Shown one piece after another: positions 1 to 10,116 of a stretch of 64,000 nucleotides of DNA. The translations under genes were made by a program, and so were the position numbers. Source of the stretch: DASZIT01 sp963819695 (GTDB taxonomy: Bacteria > Actinomycetota > Acidimicrobiia > Acidimicrobiales > RAAP-2); the NCBI GenBank assembly GCA_963819695.1, contig CAWFXD010000001.1:496001-560000 (forward strand), given 5' to 3'. The number at the start of each line of letters is the position of its first letter. Within the stretch, counting starts at the first letter, position 1. A model generated the notes under the pieces. It worked only from the letters and a program-made list of their open reading frames with translations, had not been told where the DNA came from and ran no database searches.

Positions 1-150
1 GCCCTGGAGGTTCGGACTCCGCTTCAGCGGGTATCAACTCCTGATGAGATCGCTCGGCCCATCCGGTTTCTCCTCTCGGACGAGGCCTCGTTCATCACCG
101 GAACCCATCTCACCATCGACGGGGGCCTCACCTCGGTCACGGCCGTCTGA
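1..150 (+). CDS. SDR family oxidoreductase, C-terminal end (partial)
   Basis: Only the last 49 codons of a gene that begins before the window are present. The frame reads the usual tail of a classical short-chain dehydrogenase: PDEIARPIRFLLSDEASFIT, then TGTHLTIDGG, then a stop. In this family that segment forms the last helix and strand next to the cofactor fold. The NAD(P)-binding motif and the catalytic Tyr-Lys pair lie outside the window, so substrate and cofactor cannot be inferred. It ends about 100 bases before the next gene on the same strand. Confidence 0.8.
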   Translation, partial: ALEVRTPLQRVSTPDEIARPIRFLLSDEASFITGTHLTIDGGLTSVTAV

Positions 151-252
151 GGGCACGATCCCTTCCTCCAACCCGTCCTCGAAACTGCGCCCGGACAGCC
201 AATCTGGAGGGCCGGTGACATCGGGGTCCCGCCTTCGGGTTGAATAGTTGCG

Positions 253-1254
253 ATGTGGATCGCTGTAATCGCGGTAGTACTGGTGGCTGTGGGCGCGGTG
301 GTGGCCAAGCTGACTTGGCGACCGAACCCCGATGAAGCCCATTCCGTGCGTAAGTACCGGACTGCCCTCGGGACCATGGAGCACATCTCCGACCGGGCGG
401 TTCGGTCGACGGAGGGGTTGGCCGGACCCACCGAGAGTCCGGAGAGTGCAGTCGGTTGGAGGGAGACACCTTCGGTCCACATCACCGGGAGGGAGACGGC
501 CACCCGGTTGCCCGCATCCGGGCCGGTGCCGGTGCCGGAGCGGATCGGCGACGACCTTCGTGGCCCGGATGGCGAGTTGGTCTTCGACGACTCCCGGTCC
601 GCCGATCGGGCCCGAAGGCCCGGTTTCAGGCCGATCGCGCCCGAGTTCCGTTCCGAGCGGGCCCGCAAGCAGGCCTTCCACGCCATGGAGCACCGACAGT
701 GGCATTGGAGGGCTCCGACCGTCGTGGTCGTGGTCCTGGTCGTTTTCGGCGTACTGGCCTTCGTCGGAAGCCGTCGGTCCAACAACCATTCGACCACCCA
801 AACCAGCATCACCACCGTCGCCGGTCATCAGACGTCTCGGTCGACGGCGCCGACCACCACCCGACCGCCCCGGGCGACCACCACCACGACCACCAAGCCG
901 CCGACCCAACTCATCGCCACTTCCACCTCGGCCGGCGCCGCTACCTACTCGGTGGGTACCAGCACCTACAACATCGTCATCACGGCCAGCGGCCTCTGTT
1001 GGGTGGATGCCGTTGACGCCTCGTCGGGAACTTCGATATTCGCCGGAACCGTCCAACCCGGCGCCAGCCAGGTCATCCACGCCACCGGAGCGACCAGCGT
1101 CACCATGGGAGCGTCGTTCACGTCGATGACCGCCAACAACATCCCGGTGGTGCTGCCCACTCCGTTCCAGGTGCCGTTCACCGCCACCTTCCAGCCTCCC
1201 GCCTCGACGGCGTCCACCACCACCACCTCCACGACGACACCCGGCAGCTCCTGA
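253..1254 (+). CDS. Membrane protein with RodZ-type (DUF4115-like) C-terminal domain
   Basis: Predicted 333 residues. A hydrophobic N-terminal segment (about 1-19) is followed by a charged stretch. A second, strongly hydrophobic segment lies at about 155-174, then a Thr/Pro-rich linker (about 180-215). The next hundred residues resemble the C-terminal beta domain of RodZ-like proteins: YNIVITASGLCWVDAVD, then FAGTVQPGASQ. The protein ends in a threonine-rich tail. This layout suggests a membrane-anchored protein with an extracytoplasmic beta domain, perhaps acting at the cell wall. The N-terminal HTH of true RodZ is absent. It stands alone, convergent with the peptidase gene downstream. The domain match is by eye and the function is unknown. 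Confidence 0.65.
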   Translation: MWIAVIAVVLVAVGAVVAKLTWRPNPDEAHSVRKYRTALGTMEHISDRAVRSTEGLAGPTESPESAVGWRETPSVHITGRETATRLPASGPVPVPERIGDDLRGPDGELVFDDSRSADRARRPGFRPIAPEFRSERARKQAFHAMEHRQWHWRAPTVVVVVLVVFGVLAFVGSRRSNNHSTTQTSITTVAGHQTSRSTAPTTTRPPRATTTTTTKPPTQLIATSTSAGAATYSVGTSTYNIVITASGLCWVDAVDASSGTSIFAGTVQPGASQVIHATGATSVTMGASFTSMTANNIPVVLPTPFQVPFTATFQPPASTASTTTTSTTTPGSS

Positions 1255-1267
1255 ACGATTTCGACCG

Positions 1268-3472
1268 TCAGTCCGGGGTGGTCTCCGCCCGAGCTTCGAC
1301 CGTCGCCGCCTCCTCGACCAGGCCCAGGGCATCGAGGATGAAGGCGTAGACGAAGGCTTCGTCCTTCCAGGCGTCATAGCGCCCCGAGGGCCCGCCGTGG
1401 CCGGCGCCCATCTCGGTCTTCAGCAGGACCCGGTTCTCCGGATTCGCCGCCCGCAACTTGGCCACCCACTTGGCCGGCTCCCAGAACCCGACCCGGGGAT
1501 CGGACAGCCCGCCGGTCGCCAAGATGTCCGGGTACTTGACCGGCACCCCCTCCGAGTCGACCGACCGGACGTTGTCATAGGGGGAGTAGGACTTCATCAC
1601 CCTGTAGATCTCCGGGTCCTCGACCGGGTTGCCCCATTCCTCCCACTCCAGCACGGTGAGAGGCAGGGTGTCATCCAAGATGGTGGTCAGGCAATCGACG
1701 AAGGGGACCTCGGCGACGATGGCCCGGAAGAGGTCGGGAGCCAGGTTGGCCACCGCCCCCATCAACAGGCCGCCGGCACTACCGCCGCGGGCGACCAGAC
1801 GGTCGGGCGACGTCCAGCCGCCGTCGACCAGCATCCGGGCGCAGGCCACGAAGTCGGAGAAGGTATTGGGCTTGGCCAAGAACTTCCCGTCCTCGTACCA
1901 GCGCCGGCCCATCTCCCCGCCACCCCGCACGTGGGCGATGGCGAACACGAACCCGCGATCCAGCAGGCTCAGGCGGAGTGACGAGAAGGTGGGGTCCATC
2001 GAGGCCTCGTAGGACCCGTAGCCGTAGAGCAGACACGGTGCGCCACCGCCGGGACCGGCGGCCTCCCCGGCGGCACCGCCCGCCCCCGGCGCCGCCACCC
2101 GGTCGGTGCGGTAGACCAGCGAGATCGGCACCCGGGTGCCGTCTCCGGCCTCGGCCCACCGCCGTTCGGTGGTGTACCGGTCGGGGTCGAAGTCGCCGAG
2201 AACCGGCTGGCGCTTGCGCAGCTCGAGCCCGCCGGTCTCGAGATCGAGGTCGAACACCGTGCGGGGGGTGACCATCGAGGTGTACTCGTAGCGGAGGGTG
2301 GTGGAGTCGTACTCGGGATTCGCCCCGCCCCAGACGGTCGAAGGTGATTCCGGCTGGTCCAACCGGGTGGAGACGCCGGTGGCCGCCTCGATCACCCGCA
2401 TCCGGGTCTCGCCGTCCTCCCGCTCGTAGACCACCAGGTGATCGGCGAACGGGTCGACGGCGTCGAGCCGGACTCCCTCCCGGGCCGGGATCACCTCGGC
2501 CCACGACGCCCGTCCCGGTGCGTCGTCGGGCGCCTCCATCAGCCGGAAGTCCTCGGCGTCGTCGTTGGTCACGATGAGGAACCGGCTGGGGCGACCGGCG
2601 CCGGGGTCGCCGCGATCGTGGTCGACGCTGTACTCGATCCCCTGCCGGCGGGGCTCGACCACCGAGAACTCGCCCTCCGGGTCGTCCGCCGAAAGCACCC
2701 GGAATTCCGAGGTCACCTTGGAGTCGAGCCCGCAGAGGATGAACCGGTCGTCCTTGGTCCGCCCGACGCCCAGGTAGTAACGCTCGTCGGCCTCCTCGTA
2801 GACCAGGGCGTCCCCGGAAGGATCGGCTCCCACCCGGTGCCGCCACAACTGATAGGGCCGCATGGCGTCGTCGACCCGCACGTAGAACACCGTGGTGTTG
2901 TCGTTGGCCCAGGCGACGCCGTAGTAGGTGTCCGCCAGTGACTCGGACGACTCGTCGCCGGTGTCGAGGTCGCGGAAGCGCATGGTGTAGCGCTCGCCGC
3001 CGGACGTGTCCGTCGAGTAGGCCAGCCACCGATGGTCGGGGCTGACCGACAGGTTCCCGACCGCGAAGTAGTCGAGTCCTTCGGCCAGCAGGTTCTCATC
3101 CAGGATCACCTCCTCGGCCGCCTCCGCCTCGTCGCCGGTGCCTGCGGGCTTCCGGCAGTGGATCCCGTAGCTGCCGCCCTCGACCGTGCGGCTGTAGTAC
3201 AGCCACTGACCCTTGCGGGCCGGGACCGACAGGTCGGTCTCCTCGATCCGGGCCACGATCTCCTCGAACAGGCGGTCGCGGAGGCCGGCGGTCGGCGCGG
3301 TCACCGCCTCGGTGTAGGCGTTCTCGGCGTTCAGGTGGGCGATGACCGCCGGGTCCTCCTTGTCGGCCAGCCAGTACCAGTCGTCGATGCGCACATCCCC
3401 ATGGGCTTTGAGCTCCACCGGGCGGCGCTCGGGAACGGGCGGAACGGGGCTGGAATCGGGGGCCATTCGCAT
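1268..3472 (-). CDS. ptrB: Oligopeptidase B-like S9 family serine peptidase
   Basis: About 734 residues, the usual length for oligopeptidase B. The N-terminal two thirds is the propeller region and the C-terminal third is an alpha/beta-hydrolase domain. The catalytic serine sits in ARGGSAGGLLMGAV, the aspartate in GGLSDPRVGFWEPAKW and the histidine in EMGAGHGGPSGRYD. The last two motifs are typical of oligopeptidase B rather than prolyl oligopeptidase. The enzyme would cut short peptides after basic residues in the cytoplasm. I chose the ATG at 3472; a second in-frame ATG at 3466 is equally possible. The open frame continues upstream, but that part is antisense to sufB and not credible. It is divergent from sufB. 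Confidence 0.9.
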   Translation of the reverse strand: MRMAPDSSPVPPVPERRPVELKAHGDVRIDDWYWLADKEDPAVIAHLNAENAYTEAVTAPTAGLRDRLFEEIVARIEETDLSVPARKGQWLYYSRTVEGGSYGIHCRKPAGTGDEAEAAEEVILDENLLAEGLDYFAVGNLSVSPDHRWLAYSTDTSGGERYTMRFRDLDTGDESSESLADTYYGVAWANDNTTVFYVRVDDAMRPYQLWRHRVGADPSGDALVYEEADERYYLGVGRTKDDRFILCGLDSKVTSEFRVLSADDPEGEFSVVEPRRQGIEYSVDHDRGDPGAGRPSRFLIVTNDDAEDFRLMEAPDDAPGRASWAEVIPAREGVRLDAVDPFADHLVVYEREDGETRMRVIEAATGVSTRLDQPESPSTVWGGANPEYDSTTLRYEYTSMVTPRTVFDLDLETGGLELRKRQPVLGDFDPDRYTTERRWAEAGDGTRVPISLVYRTDRVAAPGAGGAAGEAAGPGGGAPCLLYGYGSYEASMDPTFSSLRLSLLDRGFVFAIAHVRGGGEMGRRWYEDGKFLAKPNTFSDFVACARMLVDGGWTSPDRLVARGGSAGGLLMGAVANLAPDLFRAIVAEVPFVDCLTTILDDTLPLTVLEWEEWGNPVEDPEIYRVMKSYSPYDNVRSVDSEGVPVKYPDILATGGLSDPRVGFWEPAKWVAKLRAANPENRVLLKTEMGAGHGGPSGRYDAWKDEAFVYAFILDALGLVEEAATVEARAETTPD

Positions 3473-3559
3473 ATGGTGGCACGTGGGGGTGGAGCCTCCG
3501 GCACCCCGGAACGCCCGCCGGGCTGGGAGTCTGGCCAGGGGTTTCGGCCGGCACCTGGG

Positions 3560-3585
3560 GTTGTTACTATCTGTATAGGAGAAAT
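3560..3585 (+). promoter_or_regulatory. Candidate suf operator/promoter upstream of sufB
   Basis: An imperfect inverted repeat is centred on CTGT with inner arms CTAT and ATAG. Its right half runs into TAGGAGAAATG, and that same 11-mer, in the same sense orientation, lies upstream of the second suf cluster (see 18255-18280). A plausible -10 hexamer, TACTAT, lies within the left half. The element ends about 34 bases before the chosen sufB start. AGGAG followed by ATG could instead be a ribosome site for a 12-residue longer SufB, but the two-base spacing is too short. An iron-sulfur-responsive regulator is an inference. Confidence 0.4.
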
Positions 3586-3619
3586 GGTCGTCCGCTCGGG
3601 CGACCCTCTTGGGAGCGAC

Positions 3620-5020
<1,401 letters not shown>

Positions 5021-5070
5021 TCCACCTCGGGTGATGCCGTCCGATCGTCCCGAGCGGGCACAATAGAACC

Positions 5071-5415
5071 ATGCCCATGCGGGAAGAGTGCAAGAACTTC
5101 CAAAGCCGGACCTATGACTCGGGGGAGGTCGCCCGGTTCTGCGTTCTCGACCTGGCGCCCGATGCCCCCTGGAAGTGCCCCGACGACTGCCCGTCGTATG
5201 CCCGCCGGTTCGCGGATGTGGGGTGGGCTCGGGGGTCGTTGGTGGAGCCTCCCCTCGAGGCGATGCCCGACGTCCCCGACGGAGACGCCGCCGCGCTCCT
5301 CGACGACGCCGAGAACATCATCAACGCGGTCGGCCCGCAGGTGATATCCGAGGTCGAAAAAGAGGAAGCCAAGGCCGAGCGCAAGCGCAGCCGCTGGTGG
5401 AACCGGCGCCGTTGA
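5071..5415 (+). CDS. Small four-cysteine protein in the suf locus
   Basis: 114 residues with no family I can name. Four cysteines lie in the first 40 residues (C7, C24, C36, C40), spaced C-x16-C-x11-C-x3-C. Between them are aromatic and Pro/Trp-rich stretches such as APDAPWKCPDDCP. The remainder is acidic, then a strongly basic end, KAERKRSRWWNRRR. The spacing would suit a zinc site or an Fe-S cluster. It starts 50 bases after sufB on the same strand, so co-transcription with sufB is likely. Its position between sufB and sufD suggests a role in cluster assembly or trafficking, but this is inference. The high GC3 coding pattern supports a real gene. Confidence 0.7.
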   Translation: MPMREECKNFQSRTYDSGEVARFCVLDLAPDAPWKCPDDCPSYARRFADVGWARGSLVEPPLEAMPDVPDGDAAALLDDAENIINAVGPQVISEVEKEEAKAERKRSRWWNRRR

Positions 5416-5457
5416 CCGCCCGGCTTGGGATGCCGGCCTGACCGACCGCCCGGCGCC

Positions 5458-6321
5458 TCAGCGCCCGGTGAATTCCCCCGGGCGTTTCTCGATGAAGGCG
5501 GTCATGGCCTCCACCAGGTCGTCCGAGGCGAGGAATCCGGCGTTCCAGGCGGCCACGAACTCGAGCCCGTCAGCCACCGGCTTTCCTTCGCTGGCGGCCA
5601 TGACGGCTTTGGTTCCCTGGACCGCGAGTGGTGAGTTGGCGGCGATCTCCGCGGCCAGGGCACGGGCATCGGCCAGGACCGCCTCCGCGTCCGCCGACAC
5701 TTGGTTGACCAGTCCGATCTCCCGGGCCCGTTCCGCGGTGATGTCCTTGCCGGTATAGGCCAACTCGGCCAGGTGGCCCTTTCCGATGATGTGGGGAAGC
5801 CGCTGCAGGCTGCCGAGATCGGCCACGATGGCCACCTTGGCCTCCCGTACCGACAGCAGGGCATCGGACGAGGCCAACCGGATGTCGCAGGCGGCCGCCA
5901 GGTCGACCCCGCCCCCGATGCAGTAGCCGTGGATGGCGGCGATGACCGGGAAGGGACAGTCGGCCACCGAGGTCACCGACGCCTGGAGCTCGAGGACCGA
6001 AGCCCGGGTCGATCGGGCCCTCGCCGCCACCGACGGAGGCGCGCCGTCCTTCCCGGTTGCCCCTCCGGTCAGGCCGCCCATGGCCACCAGATCGAGGCCG
6101 ACGCTGAAGTGGGGGCCCTTGGCGGCGATCACCACCACCCGGACGTCCGGGCGCGAACCGATGGCGGCCATCGCCCGCGGAAGATCGGCCCAGAAGGCCG
6201 GGCCGAGGGCGTTCCGCTTTTCGGGGCGGTCGAGCCACAGGGTGGCCACGTGGTTGTCCACCTCGATGGTGAGCACCTCGGAAACGAAGGACTCGACGGT
6301 GGGATCGGCGGTGGTGGTCAT
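5458..6321 (-). CDS. Crotonase family protein, dienoyl-CoA isomerase-like
   Basis: 287 residues from the ATG at 6321, with a clear crotonase fold. GPHFSVGLDLVAMGG and IHGYCIGGGVDLAAACDIR form the CoA oxyanion-hole regions. Three acidic residues match those used by delta3,5-delta2,4-dienoyl-CoA isomerase (human ECH1): Asp in AACDIR, Glu in SVREAKV and Asp in IVADLGSLQRLP. I therefore favour isomerisation of dienoyl-CoA intermediates in beta-oxidation of unsaturated fatty acids over plain enoyl-CoA hydration. The open frame extends upstream, but that part overlaps the sufD start region. The gene lies on the opposite strand between the four-cysteine gene and sufD, splitting the suf series. Confidence 0.85.
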   Translation of the reverse strand: MTTTADPTVESFVSEVLTIEVDNHVATLWLDRPEKRNALGPAFWADLPRAMAAIGSRPDVRVVVIAAKGPHFSVGLDLVAMGGLTGGATGKDGAPPSVAARARSTRASVLELQASVTSVADCPFPVIAAIHGYCIGGGVDLAAACDIRLASSDALLSVREAKVAIVADLGSLQRLPHIIGKGHLAELAYTGKDITAERAREIGLVNQVSADAEAVLADARALAAEIAANSPLAVQGTKAVMAASEGKPVADGLEFVAAWNAGFLASDDLVEAMTAFIEKRPGEFTGR

Positions 6322-6376
6322 GGCCGAAAGCGTAGGCCGTGCCCGTCTGAGAAGGCGAAAGGGGCGGGTATCATGG

Positions 6377-7774
6377 GTGGTGAGGCTCGTTACCCGGGCC
6401 TCGTTGCGCGAGAGGCTTTGTATCCTGCCCACCTTTTCCCCGGAGACCGCTAGCACCCTCGAAGGGCCCCCCTGGCTGCGCGATCGCCGCCGGGCGGCGG
6501 CCGAAGCCTTCGCGTCGGCGCCACTCCCCACCGAGAAGGACGAGGTCTGGCGCTACAGCCGTATCGACGGCATCGACCTCGGCCGGTTCCAGTCGCCCGA
6601 CGCCTTTGCCGACACGTCGACCGACGTCGCGGTGCCGCCGTCCTTGGATCGGGTCCTCGCCCTGGTCGACGGCCTCGGACCCCGTAGCGGGCTGATCGTC
6701 ACCGTCAACGGGGTGCTGGCCTCGGTGTCGGAGTCAGGCGACGATGGGCTGCGGTGCGGACGGCTGACCGGACACGATGAGGCAGAAGTGTTGCTGGGTT
6801 CGATCGCCACCGATCCGGCCGACTTCGTGCTCCTCAACGATGCCTTCGCCGCCGACCCGTTGGTGGTCGACGTCCGGCCCGGCGCCTCGATCGAGCATCC
6901 GGTGGTGGTCGTCCACGTGGTCAGCGGCCCGGGCGGCGATGCGGTGTTTCCCCGGACGATGATCCGGTGCGGCTCCTCCTCGGTGGCGTCGGTGATCGAG
7001 ATCGTGGTCGATGCCGACACCGGTGGTGGGCTGCTGGCGGAGCTGGCATCGACGGGCCCGCCGTCGGATCTCCCGCGCCCGCGGTCCGAGCATCTGGTCG
7101 TCCCGGTGACCGAGCTTCAGGTGGCGGACGGGGCCAAGTTGAGCTACGTCAGCATCCAGGCGCTGGGGCCGGCCACCTGGCAGCTGGCGCATCAGGCCAG
7201 CACCATCGGGGCCGATGCCAGCCTCCACAGTTTTGCCGTGGCCCTCGGCGGCGACTACGCCCGACTTCGCACCGACTCGGCGCTGGTCGGCACTTCCGGC
7301 TCCAGCAAGCTTCGGGCGGCGTACATCGGCCGAGACGACCAGATGCTCGACTTCCGGACCCTCCAGGATCACCGGGCGCCGAAGACGACCAGCGACCTGC
7401 TCTTCATGGGGGCGGTCGCCGACCACTCCCATTCGGTCTACAGCGGCCTGATCCGGATGCGGAGGGGCGCGGTCCGCTCCGATGCCATGCAGACCAACCA
7501 CAACCTGGTCCTCGACGAGGGGGCGCATGCGGACTCGGTGCCGAACCTCGACATCGAGGAGAACGATGTCCGGTGCAGTCACGCTTCGACGGTGGGTCCG
7601 GTCTCCGAGGACCAGCTCTACTACCTCGAGTCCCGGGGGGTGGAGCCGGAGGTGGCCGAACGGTTGATCGTGGCCGGGTTCTTCGATGACATCGCCAGCC
7701 AGGTGCCCATTGCCGGGACCCGAGCCATGATCGGCCGGGCTCTGGCCGATCGGACCGGGGTGCACGGTGCGTGA
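6377..7774 (+). CDS. sufD: Fe-S cluster assembly protein SufD
   Basis: About 450-465 residues. The N-terminal helical part includes LPTEKDEVWRYSRIDGIDLG. The C-terminal beta-helix carries the SufD core, SVYSGLIRMRRGAVRSDAMQ, the histidine-containing MQTNHNLVLDEGAHAD, and ENDVRCSHASTVG. SufD pairs with SufB in SufBC2D and is needed for iron entry. The start is uncertain. No in-frame ATG lies near the homologous N-terminus; GTG codons at 6377 and 6380, TTG at 6404 or even CTG at 6425 are candidates. It overlaps the next gene by 8 bases, implying coupled translation. The segment upstream of 6377 in this frame is antisense to the crotonase gene and is not coding. Confidence 0.92.
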   Translation: MVRLVTRASLRERLCILPTFSPETASTLEGPPWLRDRRRAAAEAFASAPLPTEKDEVWRYSRIDGIDLGRFQSPDAFADTSTDVAVPPSLDRVLALVDGLGPRSGLIVTVNGVLASVSESGDDGLRCGRLTGHDEAEVLLGSIATDPADFVLLNDAFAADPLVVDVRPGASIEHPVVVVHVVSGPGGDAVFPRTMIRCGSSSVASVIEIVVDADTGGGLLAELASTGPPSDLPRPRSEHLVVPVTELQVADGAKLSYVSIQALGPATWQLAHQASTIGADASLHSFAVALGGDYARLRTDSALVGTSGSSKLRAAYIGRDDQMLDFRTLQDHRAPKTTSDLLFMGAVADHSHSVYSGLIRMRRGAVRSDAMQTNHNLVLDEGAHADSVPNLDIEENDVRCSHASTVGPVSEDQLYYLESRGVEPEVAERLIVAGFFDDIASQVPIAGTRAMIGRALADRTGVHGA

Positions 7775-8084
7775 GACGGCGCGCCTGTGCGGGCGCAACG
7801 ACCTCCAGCCGGGGCAGGCCAAACGGTTCGACGTGGCCGGCCTCCGGGTCGCCCTGGTTCGGATCGGCGACGATTTCTATGCCATCGGTGACCGCTGCAG
7901 CCACGAGGAATTCTCCCTGGCCGACGGCGAGGTGTGGCCGGACGAACGGGAGATCGAGTGCGCCAAGCACGGCTCGACGTTCGACCTCCGCACCGGAGAG
8001 CCGTGCTCCCTCCCGGCCACCAAGCCGGTGCCGGTGTACGAACTGGTGGTCGATGATGAGGACGTTTCGGTGGTGGTGCCATGA
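7767..8084 (+). CDS. Rieske [2Fe-2S] protein of the suf operon
   Basis: 105 residues, essentially a single Rieske domain. The cluster ligands are visible as C44-S-H46 and C65-A-K-H68. It resembles the ferredoxin subunit of non-haem iron oxygenases. A Rieske gene between sufD and sufC is common in actinobacterial suf operons, where it may pass electrons to or receive clusters from the SUF machinery; its exact role is not established. It starts with GTG inside the end of sufD (8-base overlap) and overlaps sufC by ATGA, so the three genes are very probably one translationally coupled unit. Confidence 0.92.
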   Translation: MRETARLCGRNDLQPGQAKRFDVAGLRVALVRIGDDFYAIGDRCSHEEFSLADGEVWPDEREIECAKHGSTFDLRTGEPCSLPATKPVPVYELVVDDEDVSVVVP

Positions 8085-8833
8085 GTACCGGTGAGCTGAA
8101 GATCGAAGACCTGCATGCCGGGATCCCCGGCAAGGAGATCCTCCGGGGCGTGACCCTCACCGTTCGCAGCGGTGAGGTCCATGCGGTGATGGGTCCCAAC
8201 GGTTCCGGAAAGAGCACCCTGGCCCATGTGTTGATGGGGCGGCCCGGCTACGAGGTCACCCGCGGGTCGGTCACCCTCGACGGGATCGACCTGCTGTCCC
8301 TCCCCACCTGGCAACGGGCCCGGGCCGGACTGTTCCTCGGCATGCAGCATCCGATCGAGGTGCCGGGTGTCTCCTTGGTCACCGCGCTGACCGCCTCCCG
8401 GCCGGGAATCGATGCCGACGAGGTGGGGGCGAATACTGCGGCCAGCGATGTGGGGGGGCGGATGCGCACCGAGGCGCAGCGCATCGGCTTCGACGAGCGA
8501 TTCCTCACCCGCTCGCTCAACGTCGACCTCTCGGGTGGAGAACGGAAGCGGAACGAGACCCTGCAGATGGGCGTGCTCCGGCCGCGGTTTGCCGTCCTCG
8601 ACGAGATCGACTCCGGCCTCGATGTCGACGCCCTGGCCGCCGTCGGTCGGCGGGTGGAAGCCGCGACCGAGGAGTGGGACCTCGGGGTGCTGGCCATCAC
8701 CCACTTCCGGCGGCTGTTGAAGGTTCTCAACCCGGATGTCGTGCACGTGCTCTCGGCGGGACGGGTGGTCGCCACCGGCGAGAGCGAACTGGCCGAGATC
8801 GTCGACCGGACCGGGTACGCCGCCTACACCTGA
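8081..8833 (+). CDS. sufC: SufC ATPase of the first suf cluster
   Basis: 250-residue ABC-type ATPase. Walker A is GPNGSGKST at residues 38-46, the signature is LSGGERKRNETLQM, the Walker B/D-loop is VLDEIDSGLD and the switch histidine is in ITHFRRLL. These are SufC-type motifs. The enzyme drives conformational change of the SufB-SufD scaffold by ATP hydrolysis. Its start overlaps the Rieske gene stop (ATGA). A second, distinct SufC is encoded at 17453-18229. This copy has an unusual Q-loop (MQHPIEV rather than FQEPEAI in the other) but no missing catalytic residue. It is adjacent to sufB and sufD, so it is the likely partner of that complex. Confidence 0.93.
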   Translation: MSTGELKIEDLHAGIPGKEILRGVTLTVRSGEVHAVMGPNGSGKSTLAHVLMGRPGYEVTRGSVTLDGIDLLSLPTWQRARAGLFLGMQHPIEVPGVSLVTALTASRPGIDADEVGANTAASDVGGRMRTEAQRIGFDERFLTRSLNVDLSGGERKRNETLQMGVLRPRFAVLDEIDSGLDVDALAAVGRRVEAATEEWDLGVLAITHFRRLLKVLNPDVVHVLSAGRVVATGESELAEIVDRTGYAAYT

Positions 8834-8860
8834 TCGATCCGCAGGCACCGGACCATTGGG

Positions 8861-9967
8861 TCAGTCCCGGAACTTCGGGAGCACGTAGGTTCCCATCAGC
8901 TCGATGGTCTCCATCACCGCGTCATGGGGGATCTTGTAGGGATTGACCAGGCAGAGCAGCAGGTCGATCCCGGCCGCCTCGTACTTTTTGCAGGTGTCGA
9001 GACACTCGTCCGGGGTACCGAGGACGCAGGCGTTCGAGTCGATGAGGTACTCGAGGCTGAGCAGATCCAGCGATCCGTCGTCCTGGTGGGCCTTCATGTC
9101 GGCGGCGTAGGAGTAGGTGCCGAGCTCCTGGTTGCGCTCCGCCATCCATTCGGAGACGGTGGCGATCTGCTTGGCCCCCGTCACCGGATACCACTCGAAG
9201 GACTCTCTGGCCAGCTCGATGGCCCGGTCCCGGCTGTCGGTGCACAGCGCCATGGTGAAGGTAGCCGCCTGGTTGTTGACGTAGGCCCCCAAGGGCTCCG
9301 TGCAGGCCCGGGATGCGGCCCGGTAGATGTCGACTCTCCGCTTGACCTCTTCGGGAGACACTCCCACCGCGAACGAGCAGAGGCCGAGCCCCAGCTCGCC
9401 CACCTGACGGTGGCCGTCGTCACTGGTGGTAGCCCCCCAGATCGGTGGATGGGGCTTCTGCAACGGCTTGGGTTGCACCCGGCGCCGGGGCATCTGCCAG
9501 TAGGTGCCGTCGAACTCGTACTCCTCGTTGGTCCAGCATCCGACCACGTGCTCGATGGCCTCCCGCCACATCTCACGGGTCTCGGAGGGATCGAGACCGA
9601 AGCCTTCGAGCTCGGCCCGGGTGGCCGATCGTCCCGTACCGAAATCGACCCTTCCGTTGGAGATCAGGTCGAGGACGGCGACCGACTCCGCGGTGCGCAC
9701 CGGGTGGTTGTAAGGCTTGGGCATCAGCCGGACCCCGTATCCCAGCCGTATCCGCTCCGTCCGGGCGGCGATGGCCCCGTAGAGCACCTCCGGATTCGAG
9801 CAGTGCGAGTACTCCTGCAAGAAGTGGTGCTCGACAGTCCAGAATGCGTCCCATCCGGCCTTGTCGGCCGCCACCGCCTGCTCGAGGGTGTTCTGGTAGG
9901 CGATCAGCTCACTGTCGGGTTGCCAGGGTCGGGGTACCGGGATCTCATAGAAGAGGGCGAACTTCAC
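8861..9967 (-). CDS. LLM class (luciferase-like) flavin-dependent oxidoreductase
   Basis: 368 residues beginning MKFALFYEIPVPRPW, with the bacterial luciferase-like TIM-barrel signatures FWTVEHHFLQEYSHCSNPE, RIRLGYGVRLMPKPYNHP and SNGRVDFGTGRS. Members use FMN or F420 to oxidise or reduce a wide range of compounds, so the substrate cannot be deduced. The start is GTG at 9967, preceded at good spacing by GGAAAGGA. It is divergent from an SDR gene 150 bases away, and the two may share a promoter region. It converges on sufC. Confidence 0.88.
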   Translation of the reverse strand: MKFALFYEIPVPRPWQPDSELIAYQNTLEQAVAADKAGWDAFWTVEHHFLQEYSHCSNPEVLYGAIAARTERIRLGYGVRLMPKPYNHPVRTAESVAVLDLISNGRVDFGTGRSATRAELEGFGLDPSETREMWREAIEHVVGCWTNEEYEFDGTYWQMPRRRVQPKPLQKPHPPIWGATTSDDGHRQVGELGLGLCSFAVGVSPEEVKRRVDIYRAASRACTEPLGAYVNNQAATFTMALCTDSRDRAIELARESFEWYPVTGAKQIATVSEWMAERNQELGTYSYAADMKAHQDDGSLDLLSLEYLIDSNACVLGTPDECLDTCKKYEAAGIDLLLCLVNPYKIPHDAVMETIELMGTYVLPKFRD

Positions 9968-10116
9968 TCACCGGGTCCTTTCCTCGGGCCCAAGCCCCGC
10001 CTTCCCCGGTGTGGGGGTTACCTGGTCGGTGGGCGTCGGGAGCTTGAGGCGTGCACGTGCCTGACTCTCTAGCAGATGCAAAGATCGGCCGTCGCTCGAC
10101 GATTGGGGAGGACTCG

